Origin: Pseudomonadota bacterium
GTDB taxonomy: Bacteria; Desulfobacterota; Desulfobacteria; Desulfobacterales; Desulfobacteraceae
DNA length: 64,000 bases
Assembly: GCA_018821535.1 (NCBI GenBank)
Contig: JAHJLV010000009.1
Coordinates: forward strand, 57,528-121,527
Direction: 5' to 3'
Position numbers and translations under genes: made by a program. Under the pieces are notes generated by a model. The model was not told where the DNA came from. It did no database searches and was given only the letters and a program-made list of their open reading frames with translations. Positions 44,202 to 52,942 of the stretch are shown piece after piece. Positions within the stretch are counted from its first letter, which is position 1; every line of letters starts with the position of its first letter.

Positions 44202-44597
44202 CTATCTGTCTTCTTTATACCAGACAATCTGAGGTGAGTTTTTTAACTGAATGCCTTCACCGGAATCCGGATCAGCCGGGAATAAAAAACTGATGGTATA
44301 AGATTCGCCTTTTTTGATTTCACAGTGAAATATCCATTCTGTTTTTTCCCCGAAGGGCTCGCTTTCAACCCTGTTAACGAAAAAAATATTCGGCACTGTT
44401 TCACCCGTTCCTAAAATGATTCTGGTTTTATCGATTTCGATATACCGGTCCTCATATTGTTCAGTATCGGTGACCCACATACCAATCAGGTTGTCGGGAA
44501 ACAGCACTGGATCAGAACATGATAAAACAGCCAGGCTGATCAGGAGACACAAGGCGATTGTCAGCCATCCGGTAAATTGATCCGGATTTTTTTTCAT
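44202..44597 (-). CDS. Hypothetical lipoprotein
   Basis: 131 residues. Signal peptide with lipobox LAVLSCS, then a small domain starting with LIGMWVTDTEQYEDRYIEID, which resembles the opening of lipocalin-like or heat-shock-type beta barrels (IGMW.... pattern), but I do not recognise the family. It overlaps the HD-GYP gene by four bases (ATGA), so the two are translationally coupled and may act together in the envelope. A short GCTGTT/AACAGC hairpin lies after its stop. Confidence 0.7.
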   Translation of the reverse strand: MKKNPDQFTGWLTIALCLLISLAVLSCSDPVLFPDNLIGMWVTDTEQYEDRYIEIDKTRIILGTGETVPNIFFVNRVESEPFGEKTEWIFHCEIKKGESYTISFLFPADPDSGEGIQLKNSPQIVWYKEDR

Positions 44598-46693
44598 GAT
44601 GAAACTGCCACCAAAAAAGCATCCACCACTTCAGGATCAAAATGCGTACCAGATTCACTGGTGATCAAATCGATGGCTTTTTCCTCGATCCACCCGTGCC
44701 GGTAAGGTCTGTCCGAGACAACCGCATCATACACATCTGCCACAGCCATGATTCTTGCACCCAGCGTGATATCCTGGCCGGCAAGCCCCCTGGGATATCC
44801 TGTGCCATCAAATTTTTCATGATGCTGGGAAATCATCGGGAGCACATCGGCATATGCCTCAATGGGTTCCAGAATCCGGGCACCAATAACCGGATGTTCC
44901 TTGATCATCTCAAATTCAGCTTCTGTCAGCCGGTCAGGCTTGTCTATGATAGCCAGGGGGATTCCGATTTTACCGATATCATGCAGATATGCGCCCCGTC
45001 TCAAGGTCTCAATCTGTTTTTCCGTCAATCCCATGATCCGGGCAATTCTTACGGCCAGATCCGTGACCCGCTCAGAATGGCCTGCTGTCCAGGCGGATTT
45101 TGCATCCACTGTACGGGCAAGGGCTTCAAGGGTTCCCAGGTTTAGTTTTTCAAGTTGTTCAACCAGCGCAGCATTTGACAAGGCCACGGTCACCTGGTCT
45201 GAAATCTGCCTGGCCTGGGCCAGGTCCTCGGAAGAAAACACCCGGTCATCTTTATATCCCAGAACAATCATTCCCTTTAGCATCTGATTTAAAATCAGGG
45301 GTAAAATCAGGGCGGATTTCATATTTTCTGCTGCCAGAGGCGCAATATAGCCGGGCTGAGTTTTTTCCAGATCAATCTTCTGATATTTCTGATTGCCGGA
45401 GAGAAACTGCTCTTCATCCGGCGTGATATTAAAAAACTGCTCTTCTATTTTTCTGACCCTGATATTTGTGGAAATATAACTGTGATAGGTCAACGGCTTT
45501 TTTTCTATGGCAAGATTGATGCTGATTGAATCACAGGAAAAGAACACATACATTTTTTTTAAAGCCGTGCTGATAATCTCTTTTAAATTCAAAGATGACA
45601 GAATGGCCCGATCAATCTCCGAACGGGTCGTCAATGCATCAAAATGGCGGTCAAGATTATGTGACATGAAATTAAAAGAATCTGCCAGGTCTTCAAATTC
45701 ATCTCCGCTTTTAAAGCTTACCCGACTTTTAAAATCATTATTTGCAATTTTAAGGGTTCCTGCTTTTAATTTTTCCAGAGGAACAAGGCTTTTTCGAATA
45801 TGATACACGCTTAAAAACGCAACAATCCAGAAAGATAACAGTACCACAAGGGGAAATATTTTCTTAAAATCCGCAAGAGGACTCAGGACATCTGCCTGAG
45901 ACCGCCTCAACACAACATTCACATTGGGTGAATCAAAACCGGATTTCATGAACACTGTCCAGTAACTGACAAAGTAGTCCTGCTCACCCGCAGAATACTT
46001 GAAATAATTATTCTTTATCTGGCCGTCTCTGATCACCACCTGATGCAAAAGCGCCTCTGATATATCAAAGGAAGTCACCAGCACTTTCCTGTATTGATCC
46101 ACAATACACAGGTCTGTCATTGGCGGGAGCATATTTTCATACCCGATACCCCACAGATGAGATGTTTCAATCTGCCCCACCAGCAGATCTGACGCAGGAT
46201 CAGTTCTGTCTATGCGCACTGCCATGAAAACACCATGGGGTTTATCCGGATATGCCTTGAACCGGATCATCGTCTTTTCGGAAATTGTGGGATCTTGTGT
46301 CTCAGTCAGATAATCCGGCAGATCATCCAGCTCACCATGCAGCGGCACAATCCTGCCTGAAGACTGAATTATCGCCAATGCTGAAAATCGTTTCATTCCA
46401 TATTCACCCAATACTTTTTCAGTATCCGGCAAATCAGAGTCAGGATTTTCCTTGATTGCACCAGCAAGAATATTCATATTGGTCTCAAGAAACAAAACCC
46501 GCTCATAAATGGACATCCCATGCGTTTTAACAGAATTGTATAACCGATCCATGCTTTGTTTTTTCAACTGTCCTGACACCTGAATCCATGACAGAATCGT
46601 CAGTCCGGAAATTGGAACCAGCGCGCATAAAACAAACAGGATAAAAATTCTTTTTGCCACCTTGTTGCGTAAAAACGATATGTCAAGCTTCAT
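44594..46693 (-). CDS. Membrane HD-GYP phosphodiesterase with periplasmic sensor, HAMP and GAF
   Basis: 699 residues. TM1 about 14-36, a periplasmic Cache-like domain (about 37-270), TM2 (VVLLSFWIVAFLSVYHI), HAMP (about 295-350: LVPLEKLKAGTLKIANNDFK), GAF (about 355-510) and HD-GYP (about 520-699). The catalytic segments are intact: HDIGKIGIP, HHEKFDGTGYPRGL and DVYDAVVSDRPYR. It should hydrolyse cyclic di-GMP in the cytoplasm in response to a periplasmic ligand. AGGAGAAGAAG precedes the ATG. Middle gene of a pseudopilin / HD-GYP / lipoprotein run. Confidence 0.93.
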   Translation of the reverse strand: MKLDISFLRNKVAKRIFILFVLCALVPISGLTILSWIQVSGQLKKQSMDRLYNSVKTHGMSIYERVLFLETNMNILAGAIKENPDSDLPDTEKVLGEYGMKRFSALAIIQSSGRIVPLHGELDDLPDYLTETQDPTISEKTMIRFKAYPDKPHGVFMAVRIDRTDPASDLLVGQIETSHLWGIGYENMLPPMTDLCIVDQYRKVLVTSFDISEALLHQVVIRDGQIKNNYFKYSAGEQDYFVSYWTVFMKSGFDSPNVNVVLRRSQADVLSPLADFKKIFPLVVLLSFWIVAFLSVYHIRKSLVPLEKLKAGTLKIANNDFKSRVSFKSGDEFEDLADSFNFMSHNLDRHFDALTTRSEIDRAILSSLNLKEIISTALKKMYVFFSCDSISINLAIEKKPLTYHSYISTNIRVRKIEEQFFNITPDEEQFLSGNQKYQKIDLEKTQPGYIAPLAAENMKSALILPLILNQMLKGMIVLGYKDDRVFSSEDLAQARQISDQVTVALSNAALVEQLEKLNLGTLEALARTVDAKSAWTAGHSERVTDLAVRIARIMGLTEKQIETLRRGAYLHDIGKIGIPLAIIDKPDRLTEAEFEMIKEHPVIGARILEPIEAYADVLPMISQHHEKFDGTGYPRGLAGQDITLGARIMAVADVYDAVVSDRPYRHGWIEEKAIDLITSESGTHFDPEVVDAFLVAVSS

Positions 46694-46707
46694 CTTCTTC
46701 TCCTGAA

Positions 46708-47271
46708 TCAGTACTCAGAGGCAAGACCGATATACTGGCCGTTATTGGCCCGGACAACGTCATCCCGACTGGCTTTAGCCGTGAACGGTGCAACAGTTTT
46801 ACCGTCCGGGCCCATGCTGTACAGATCAAAATCCGTATTCACCGGCACCAGAAAGTGATCCTTTCTGGGCTGTTTTAATGTTTGATCTTCTTCTGATTTT
46901 TCTTTATTTTCCGGTTTTCCTTTTTCCGGTGGTTTTCCTTTTTCAACACCTTCAATTTTTAAATATTGATATGGATTTCCCCAGGGATCTTTAAGATTTT
47001 CCAGACCGATATCCCTAAGGCTGTCAGGATAAACGCCCCATTCGATTTTATAAGCCGTGATTTCTTTTTCGATCATTTTTAATTCTGAAATAATTCTGAG
47101 TTTATGCGCTTTTTGCACATACCCACTGTAAAACGGAACAGCAATCCCGGCCAGGGTGCTGATGATGGCGATGACGATGATCAGCTCGACCAGTGTAAAT
47201 CCATTCTGCTGCAAGGGGCTTATGATTTTTATATGACACACTCCCTGATTGTATCCCAAAGCCAGGCTCAC
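46708..47271 (-). CDS. Type II secretion / type IV pseudopilin (GspG-like)
   Basis: Up to 187 residues. It has the class III signal NGFTLVELIIVIAIISTLAG, with cleavage after Gly of QQNG and the Glu at mature position 5. The C-terminal body resembles major pseudopilin GspG (EWGVYPDSLRDIGLENLKDPWGNPYQY, DLYSMGPDGK), the calcium-binding type, but with an inserted charged stretch rich in Lys/Glu/Pro. The start is uncertain: the GTG at 47271 has GGAGG directly against it, and a GTG at 47241 would give a more normal leader. No other secretion genes are adjacent. It precedes the HD-GYP gene by 14 bases. Confidence 0.8.
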   Translation of the reverse strand: MSLALGYNQGVCHIKIISPLQQNGFTLVELIIVIAIISTLAGIAVPFYSGYVQKAHKLRIISELKMIEKEITAYKIEWGVYPDSLRDIGLENLKDPWGNPYQYLKIEGVEKGKPPEKGKPENKEKSEEDQTLKQPRKDHFLVPVNTDFDLYSMGPDGKTVAPFTAKASRDDVVRANNGQYIGLASEY

Positions 47272-47464
47272 CTCCGATCAGTGGATCGTATTTGTGAAAA
47301 ATAGCCAATTAAAAGAACAGTGTCAATCTTTATAAAATTCACACAGAACTTTAAAAACTGCTGTTTTCTTTAAATAAAAACACCACCGCCACCCCCTGAA
47401 ACAATCCAGTCAATCTCAATTTCCCGCTTTACAAATTCACAAAGGATTGGTACTGATTTGCATT

Positions 47465-49132
47465 ATGATTAAAACAGCAATCATCGAAGATTCTCAAGCG
47501 CTTACATCTGTCTACAAAACCTTTTTAAAAGACTCGGAATTTGATGTCAGCGTTTTCAGTTCCACCCTGTCCGACATCAACCGGCTGGTGAGGGAAAACT
47601 ATTTCAAACTGATTGTCTGTCCCTGTTTTCCAAAATTTCAGACCGGGTCCCAGATTGCCCAGACCATCAAGTCCGACCCAAAACTTTTTAATGCAGTCTT
47701 TGTTGTCTGCACGTCAATGAAACAGGAAAATGTAAAATCAGAATGGGAATTAAGGGATATCGATGCCATTCTGCTCAAACCCTTTGATCAGCAGCGTTTG
47801 ATACAGACCCTGGTGAAAGCCTATCATTCCCGCCCGCACCTTGACAGAAAAATGCCCATAGCCCTGGTCATTGACGACAGCAAGGCGGTACGAAACACCC
47901 TGTCTTCCTATCTGGAGGAATTGAATTTTGATGTTAAAACTGCCGGGGACGGGATGCAGGGGCTCAATCTTGCCTCAGAATATCATCCGGACCTGATTCT
48001 GGTGGATGTTGAAATGCCGGTTATGGATGGATTTGAATTCTGCAGAAACCTTTCAAAAGACCCTGAAATAAAGCATATTCCCGCCATTGTTGTCAGCGGA
48101 ACCATTGATGAAGTCCAGTTTCGAAAGGGCTTTAAGGCCGGGGCAATTGATTTTCTTGAAAAACCCGTGTCCCAGCATGCCCTGGCAGCAATCGTGGAAT
48201 CAGTGGCCATAAGGGAAAAAACCAGCTCCTCCGGGACAACTGTAATTTTGACCCAGGACAATACCTTATGTGCGATTTTACGGAAAACATTGAATTTTTT
48301 AAATTCAAGCATTCAGGTGTGCAGCACCCTTGATGAGCTTGAAACCTGTCTTTGTGTCAGCATCCCCGATATTATCATTCTGGATCTTTCAGACAAGGAA
48401 GACAAACTCAATATCTGCATGCATGTCAGAGAAAATTTAAAAAGTGATTCCCCGGTAATCATTGCCATTGCAGATGAAACAGACACGGATATCATGTTCC
48501 AGTGTTTCAGGTACGGCGCTACAGAATTCATTATCAAACCCTTTGGCCGGGATGAGGTAAAGGCCCGCATTGAAAATCATATCAAACTGAAAAAACTGCA
48601 GGATGAGCTGGTTCAAAAAAACAGAATCCTGGAATCCCTGGCCTACAAAGATAAACTGACCGGCCTGATGAACCGGCGGTATTTTGACAAAGCCCTGAAA
48701 GATCAGATTTCAAAGGCAGAAACCAATGGAACCAGCCTCTCCTTTCTGATGATCGATCTGGATAATTTCAAGCTGATCAATGACCAGTACGGCCATGATA
48801 TCGGGGATATGGTATTAAAAGAAATTGCAGCCATCATTATTGATAATGTCAGCAGCAATGCCATCCCCTGCCGCTATGGCGGAGAAGAATTCTGCATTAT
48901 TTATCCGGAAACCAGCCTGGTGGAGGCAATAAAAAACAGTGAAAAAATCAAGCGCTTCTGCAGTGGAAAAACCATTTCCGCACATAAAATCCATCAAACC
49001 ATCAGCGGCGGGATATCATCCTACCCTGAAACCTCCCGGCCCGAAACCCTGGTTGCAGATGCAGATGTCTGTCTGTACAAAGCAAAAGCGTCCGGAAAAA
49101 ACAAAATTATTGCCAATCTGGAAGCCATCTGA
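47465..49132 (+). CDS. Triple-receiver response regulator with GGDEF diguanylate cyclase
   Basis: 555 residues from the ATG at 47465. Receiver 1 (1-125) is degenerate: the phospho-acceptor position reads LIVCPCFP with no Asp. Receiver 2 (about 135-255) is canonical (VIDDSKAVR, LILVDVEMPVMDG, Lys in FLEKP). Receiver 3 (about 265-385) keeps IIILDLSD. The GGDEF domain (about 400-555) has DKLTGLMNRRYFD and the active GGEEF sequence in RYGGEEFCIIYPE; the RxxD inhibitory site is missing (VSSN at that place). It should make cyclic di-GMP under control of phosphorylation without product inhibition. Start uncertain by six codons. Confidence 0.9.
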   Translation: MIKTAIIEDSQALTSVYKTFLKDSEFDVSVFSSTLSDINRLVRENYFKLIVCPCFPKFQTGSQIAQTIKSDPKLFNAVFVVCTSMKQENVKSEWELRDIDAILLKPFDQQRLIQTLVKAYHSRPHLDRKMPIALVIDDSKAVRNTLSSYLEELNFDVKTAGDGMQGLNLASEYHPDLILVDVEMPVMDGFEFCRNLSKDPEIKHIPAIVVSGTIDEVQFRKGFKAGAIDFLEKPVSQHALAAIVESVAIREKTSSSGTTVILTQDNTLCAILRKTLNFLNSSIQVCSTLDELETCLCVSIPDIIILDLSDKEDKLNICMHVRENLKSDSPVIIAIADETDTDIMFQCFRYGATEFIIKPFGRDEVKARIENHIKLKKLQDELVQKNRILESLAYKDKLTGLMNRRYFDKALKDQISKAETNGTSLSFLMIDLDNFKLINDQYGHDIGDMVLKEIAAIIIDNVSSNAIPCRYGGEEFCIIYPETSLVEAIKNSEKIKRFCSGKTISAHKIHQTISGGISSYPETSRPETLVADADVCLYKAKASGKNKIIANLEAI

Positions 49133-49160
49133 CAAGCCGCCAATCGCTTTTAAAAGACTT

Positions 49161-49850
49161 TTATTCCAACATAATACTGATGATTCTGTTATCCAGGCAT
49201 GAACGCAAAAAGCGATTCATTGATGACGGATTTCCACTTTCGTAGAACAAAAGCATTTTTTCATTGAATTCCAGCTGCCGTGTGGAAGGAAGATTGATCG
49301 CAGGATAACCGTTGTTTAACAATAATCCGTTCATGATAAACCGGCCCATCCGTTTGTTTACATCATAAAAAAACTGGACCCTTGCCATGGTTAAAAAAAA
49401 GTGGATGGCTTGGTCATATATGTCGGAAAAGTCGGATGCCTGTTCAATCATAGCGTCAAACAGTTTTGAAAGCTGATCTGCCCCAGGCGGCATATATGTT
49501 GTGCCGGCAATAGTAACTGATCCTGATCGGAACTGCCCCCATTCCAGGGCTTCATCCCTGGCTGCGATTGCATGCAGTGAACAGGCCGATTCCGCTGTAA
49601 TCTCAAACATGTTTTTTTCAATGTGTGAGAATAAGGTGCGCCACGCCTGGGCCTGGTTCAGTGCGATATGCTGGTCTGCCAGCTTGTGGCCCCCTACTGT
49701 CACCCCGTCTAAAAGGGTCTGGATCTCAGGCAGTGTGAAATGAATTCCTTCCAGATTGACGGCATCATACACCAGCTGAGCCAACTGCCGTTTGGCCAGC
49801 ATTAAGGCTTTTGCCTTGTCGGGTTTCATATTCCATTGTGTATCGATCAT
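49161..49850 (-). CDS. Fic-domain protein with altered catalytic motif
   Basis: 229 residues. The Fic core motif HPFx(D/E)GNGR is here QFFYDVNKRMGR (159-170): the catalytic His is Gln159, while Phe161, Asp163, Asn165, Arg167 and Arg170 stay. The flap region upstream (FRSGSVTIAGTTYMPPGADQ) is a normal Fic feature. Fic enzymes usually transfer AMP or other phosphate-containing groups to protein hydroxyls; loss of the His would abolish the standard chemistry unless another residue takes over. AGGA lies five bases before the ATG, next to a hairpin at 49860-49875. It converges with the diguanylate cyclase gene. Confidence 0.82.
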   Translation of the reverse strand: MIDTQWNMKPDKAKALMLAKRQLAQLVYDAVNLEGIHFTLPEIQTLLDGVTVGGHKLADQHIALNQAQAWRTLFSHIEKNMFEITAESACSLHAIAARDEALEWGQFRSGSVTIAGTTYMPPGADQLSKLFDAMIEQASDFSDIYDQAIHFFLTMARVQFFYDVNKRMGRFIMNGLLLNNGYPAINLPSTRQLEFNEKMLLFYESGNPSSMNRFLRSCLDNRIISIMLE

Positions 49851-49859
49851 TATTCCTGC

Positions 49860-49875
49860 CTGTTTGTCTAAACAG
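49860..49875. promoter_or_regulatory. Inverted repeat just upstream of the fic ribosome binding site
   Basis: CTGTTT-GTCT-AAACAG, perfect six-base arms with a four-base centre, ten bases before the fic start codon. It may be an operator or a stem modulating translation. It could also be chance. Confidence 0.3.
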
Positions 49876-49925
49876 TTTAAGATGATGTCTTTTGATCATC
49901 TTTCATAGAATAAATCAATGAAATA

Positions 49926-51353
49926 TTAAGTCAATCTGTAAAAACGGATCGGGCCGCTCTGATAGCCTGAGGTTAAAATTGACGACTCTATGTTCAACGG
50001 TTGATAGCGATTCATACCTGAACGCCTGCGGCGATTGTCCGGTGTTGTCAGCTTCATGCTCTCATACAGGCGGCCCATTTGTTCCTTTATTTCCTTGATG
50101 CGGTCAAGCAGTTCTTTGAGCGGACTCGTCGATTCTTCCTCAACCACAGCCGCGGCCGCTCCAGGCTGCAGATTCACTGACAATTCTTCTTTTATCCGCA
50201 AGGGGTGGGCAAAAGGCGGGTCAATTGGCTGTTCTGCCTGAACCGGACGGGAAGCCAGATCCACCTGACTGACAGATCCCGCTTTCCCGTCTTCAAACAA
50301 AAAGACCCCTGAGTTTTTAAGCTGTCCCTGCAGTGAATTATCCGATGACGTCATGTTAAACAGCGTCTGGGCATGATCCAGAGAAATGGCTCCCACACCT
50401 GCATCTTTCAGGGAAATCAGCATGTCTTTGCCATTTTCATCCCGGGTCCAGACGGATAATTGTGAAAACACCGCATCATTTTCATCTATCCAGTGATTCT
50501 GATCCTCATCAAATTGAGCAAGCTCCCCAAACCCGTTTCCGGTTCCGGGACCAAACAGTTCTGAGCCGTCATTGATTATCTGGTCATTGTTTTTATCAAA
50601 TGCCAGAAACCCGCTGCCCGGATTCACAAAATGAATCATCTGGGTTTCGCCATCCGAATCCAGATCAAATTCAAACTGGGCATCAGACAGTGTCGGCGCT
50701 TTTCCATCAAAACTGATCACCAGCGGATCAGTTAAATTGACCCGTTCCTGCCACCGCTGGACCAGGGTTTCTTCCCGGGTCCGGGACACAAATGACCGGT
50801 TCAAGGACAGATCCAGTGAAAAATCAATTTTTCTTCCATCTTCTGTGGTAACCTGACCAGAGGAAGACATGGACAGATGTTCTTCTTCAAAATGAATATC
50901 TGTCTGTTTTAAAGATATCTCCCACGTCGAATTTATGGCCCGGCCCGAAACCTGCGGAACACTCCCCTGAACAGACGATGGTATCGGATCTCCATTCCCA
51001 AGGACAACATCCTCACCTGCCTGGATGCTGCGGATCACCACATCCTTTTCAATGACGCCGCCAATCAGTTTTTCCATGGCAGACTGCTGTTCATGGGAAA
51101 CGGTCTCACCGGATGCCAGGGAAAAAACTGACGACCGGGAAGATACACTGGCTGAATAATTGGATTGATATTCAACTGTCCGGTTCTGTGAAATAGACAC
51201 CCTGTCCACAATAATACCTGGCGGATCGGCCCAGGACACCGCACGTCTGTTTTGAGATGAAAGGGTCTTTGACATTTTTTCATTCAAGGACGCATCCATC
51301 TGGTCAAATTGATGGTCGGATAAAAACACCATATCCGAAGATATAATTTTCAT
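49926..51353 (-). CDS. EF-hand-like calcium-binding protein of unknown function
   Basis: 475 residues, no signal peptide. The first 200 residues are Ser/Gln-rich (SASVSSRSSVFSLASGETVS). The middle (about 225-345) has several Asp-rich loops of the type seen in secreted calcium-binding proteins: FDLDSDGETQMI, FLAFDKNNDQIINDGSELFG, FDEDQNHWIDENDAVFSQLSVW. The C-terminus has a coiled coil (LKELLDRIKEIKEQMGRLYE) and the basic tail DNRRRRSGMN. The layout resembles type I or flagellar-type secreted proteins without a cleaved signal, but no transporter is adjacent. The function cannot be assigned. Confidence 0.7.
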   Translation of the reverse strand: MKIISSDMVFLSDHQFDQMDASLNEKMSKTLSSQNRRAVSWADPPGIIVDRVSISQNRTVEYQSNYSASVSSRSSVFSLASGETVSHEQQSAMEKLIGGVIEKDVVIRSIQAGEDVVLGNGDPIPSSVQGSVPQVSGRAINSTWEISLKQTDIHFEEEHLSMSSSGQVTTEDGRKIDFSLDLSLNRSFVSRTREETLVQRWQERVNLTDPLVISFDGKAPTLSDAQFEFDLDSDGETQMIHFVNPGSGFLAFDKNNDQIINDGSELFGPGTGNGFGELAQFDEDQNHWIDENDAVFSQLSVWTRDENGKDMLISLKDAGVGAISLDHAQTLFNMTSSDNSLQGQLKNSGVFLFEDGKAGSVSQVDLASRPVQAEQPIDPPFAHPLRIKEELSVNLQPGAAAAVVEEESTSPLKELLDRIKEIKEQMGRLYESMKLTTPDNRRRRSGMNRYQPLNIESSILTSGYQSGPIRFYRLT

Positions 51354-51574
51354 GATATCGCCTCTTTAATCATTGAGTTCATCTTTTTAAAATGCTATCG
51401 GTACAGACTTTAAAAAACTTGATTTACTTCATATATAAAATGCCGTTGGAAATTAGGAAATTTCCCTTAACAGATTCAGATCCAAACCAAAGATAATGGT
51501 TGAAACCTTTAAAGAATTAATGATATTTAAAAATTAACTTTATACAGTGATGATATAAAGACCGTAAAGGGAAT

Positions 51575-52942
51575 ATGAGAACTCAGACAATTGAACATGT
51601 TGCTGCCGGACAGTACAGATCCGGAAGAAAACAGATAAATACATACCAGCGTTATCTGGGAACCTGCCTGGGAGTTGCCCTGTATGATCCTGAAACACAG
51701 GTCGGCGGCATGATTCACATCCTGCTGCCGGAACCTCCGAGTGTTTCGAATCTGGATTGTCCTGAAAAATATGCATCCACAGGATTATCCCTGCTGATCA
51801 ATGAGCTGGTCAAGCTCGGGGCAAAAACGCAAAACCTGGAAGCCAGCATTGCGGGCGGTGCGCTTGTCGGTCCCATCAGCCAGATGGATATGAACCTGGA
51901 TATCGGCGGAAGATCAGCTGATATTGCAGCAACCATTCTTGGAAGTTACGGCATTAAAGTGATCAAGTCTGAAACCGGGGGATTTTTCATGTGTACCCTG
52001 GAACTGAATATGGAAACCGGCCAGACACATATCCATCCGGCATGGGAATACACAGCCAGATCCCAGATGGAATTCAAGGCCCCGTCCCTGGAAAATATTT
52101 TTCAAACCATTGAACAGCTCAAACCCATCCCCCAGACCGCCTTGAAAATCTTCAGAATGTTCCAGTCCTCCCAATATCACATCACAGACATTACCGATGA
52201 ACTTGCAAAAGACCAGGTCTTATCTGCCCAGGCTTTAAAATTATGCAATTCAGCCCTGTTTTCCGGCATGATAAAAATCGACACCTTAAAAGATGCAGTT
52301 CTTCTTATGGGAGAACACATGCTGGTGAAAACAGTCATCACGGCTGCAGTTGACAATTACTATGACCAGACTGGAACAGGCGGATATTCCCTGTGCAAGG
52401 GCGGTCTTTTTTTCCATGCAGTGGGTGTGGCTATTCTGGCTGAAAAAATTGCGCAGAAACTGCAATCCCCTTTTTTAAAAATTGCATACACCGCAGGTCT
52501 GCTCCATGACATTGGCAAGGTTGTTCTGGATCAGTATGTGTCTGAAAGCACCCCGCTTTTATTTCGAAGGCTTGGCGAAAAAAATGAAAGTTTTCTGGAG
52601 GCTGAAAAAAAACTGATGGGGATTACACACTGCGAAGCCGGTGGAATTCTGGCCAAAAAATGGCAGTTTTCCGACATCTTGTCAACGGTGATCCGCCTGC
52701 ATCACACCCCTGAAAAATCTGAAAAGCAACAGGATCTGGTGTATATCGTCCATCTGGCAGATTATATTATGGAAAAATTCAGCACAGGACTGGATCTTGA
52801 AAAAATACATCCGGATAATTTCAATACCGCACTTGATCATTGCGGATTGACTGCAGAAGATATCCCGGAACTGGTTGATGCCATCCCCCTGAATGCATTC
52901 GGCAATGACGGGGGGTTACATAAAAAAAGGTTTAAAAAATGA
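51575..52942 (+). CDS. CheD-HDOD fusion protein
   Basis: 455 residues. The N-terminal 160 residues are a CheD-type domain, a receptor glutamine deamidase: LGTCLGVALYDP with catalytic Cys31, GGMIHILLP with His48 (17 residues apart as in CheD), and YASTGLSLLINELVKLGA. The Thr that completes the triad in Thermotoga CheD appears to be Gln25 here. The C-terminal part (about 185-400) is an HDOD domain (LKPIPQTALKIFRMFQSSQY, SAQALKLCNSALFSG, GLLHDIGKVVLDQYV). Such a fusion may link chemoreceptor modification with HDOD signalling. It overlaps selA by four bases (ATGA). Confidence 0.85.
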   Translation: MRTQTIEHVAAGQYRSGRKQINTYQRYLGTCLGVALYDPETQVGGMIHILLPEPPSVSNLDCPEKYASTGLSLLINELVKLGAKTQNLEASIAGGALVGPISQMDMNLDIGGRSADIAATILGSYGIKVIKSETGGFFMCTLELNMETGQTHIHPAWEYTARSQMEFKAPSLENIFQTIEQLKPIPQTALKIFRMFQSSQYHITDITDELAKDQVLSAQALKLCNSALFSGMIKIDTLKDAVLLMGEHMLVKTVITAAVDNYYDQTGTGGYSLCKGGLFFHAVGVAILAEKIAQKLQSPFLKIAYTAGLLHDIGKVVLDQYVSESTPLLFRRLGEKNESFLEAEKKLMGITHCEAGGILAKKWQFSDILSTVIRLHHTPEKSEKQQDLVYIVHLADYIMEKFSTGLDLEKIHPDNFNTALDHCGLTAEDIPELVDAIPLNAFGNDGGLHKKRFKK

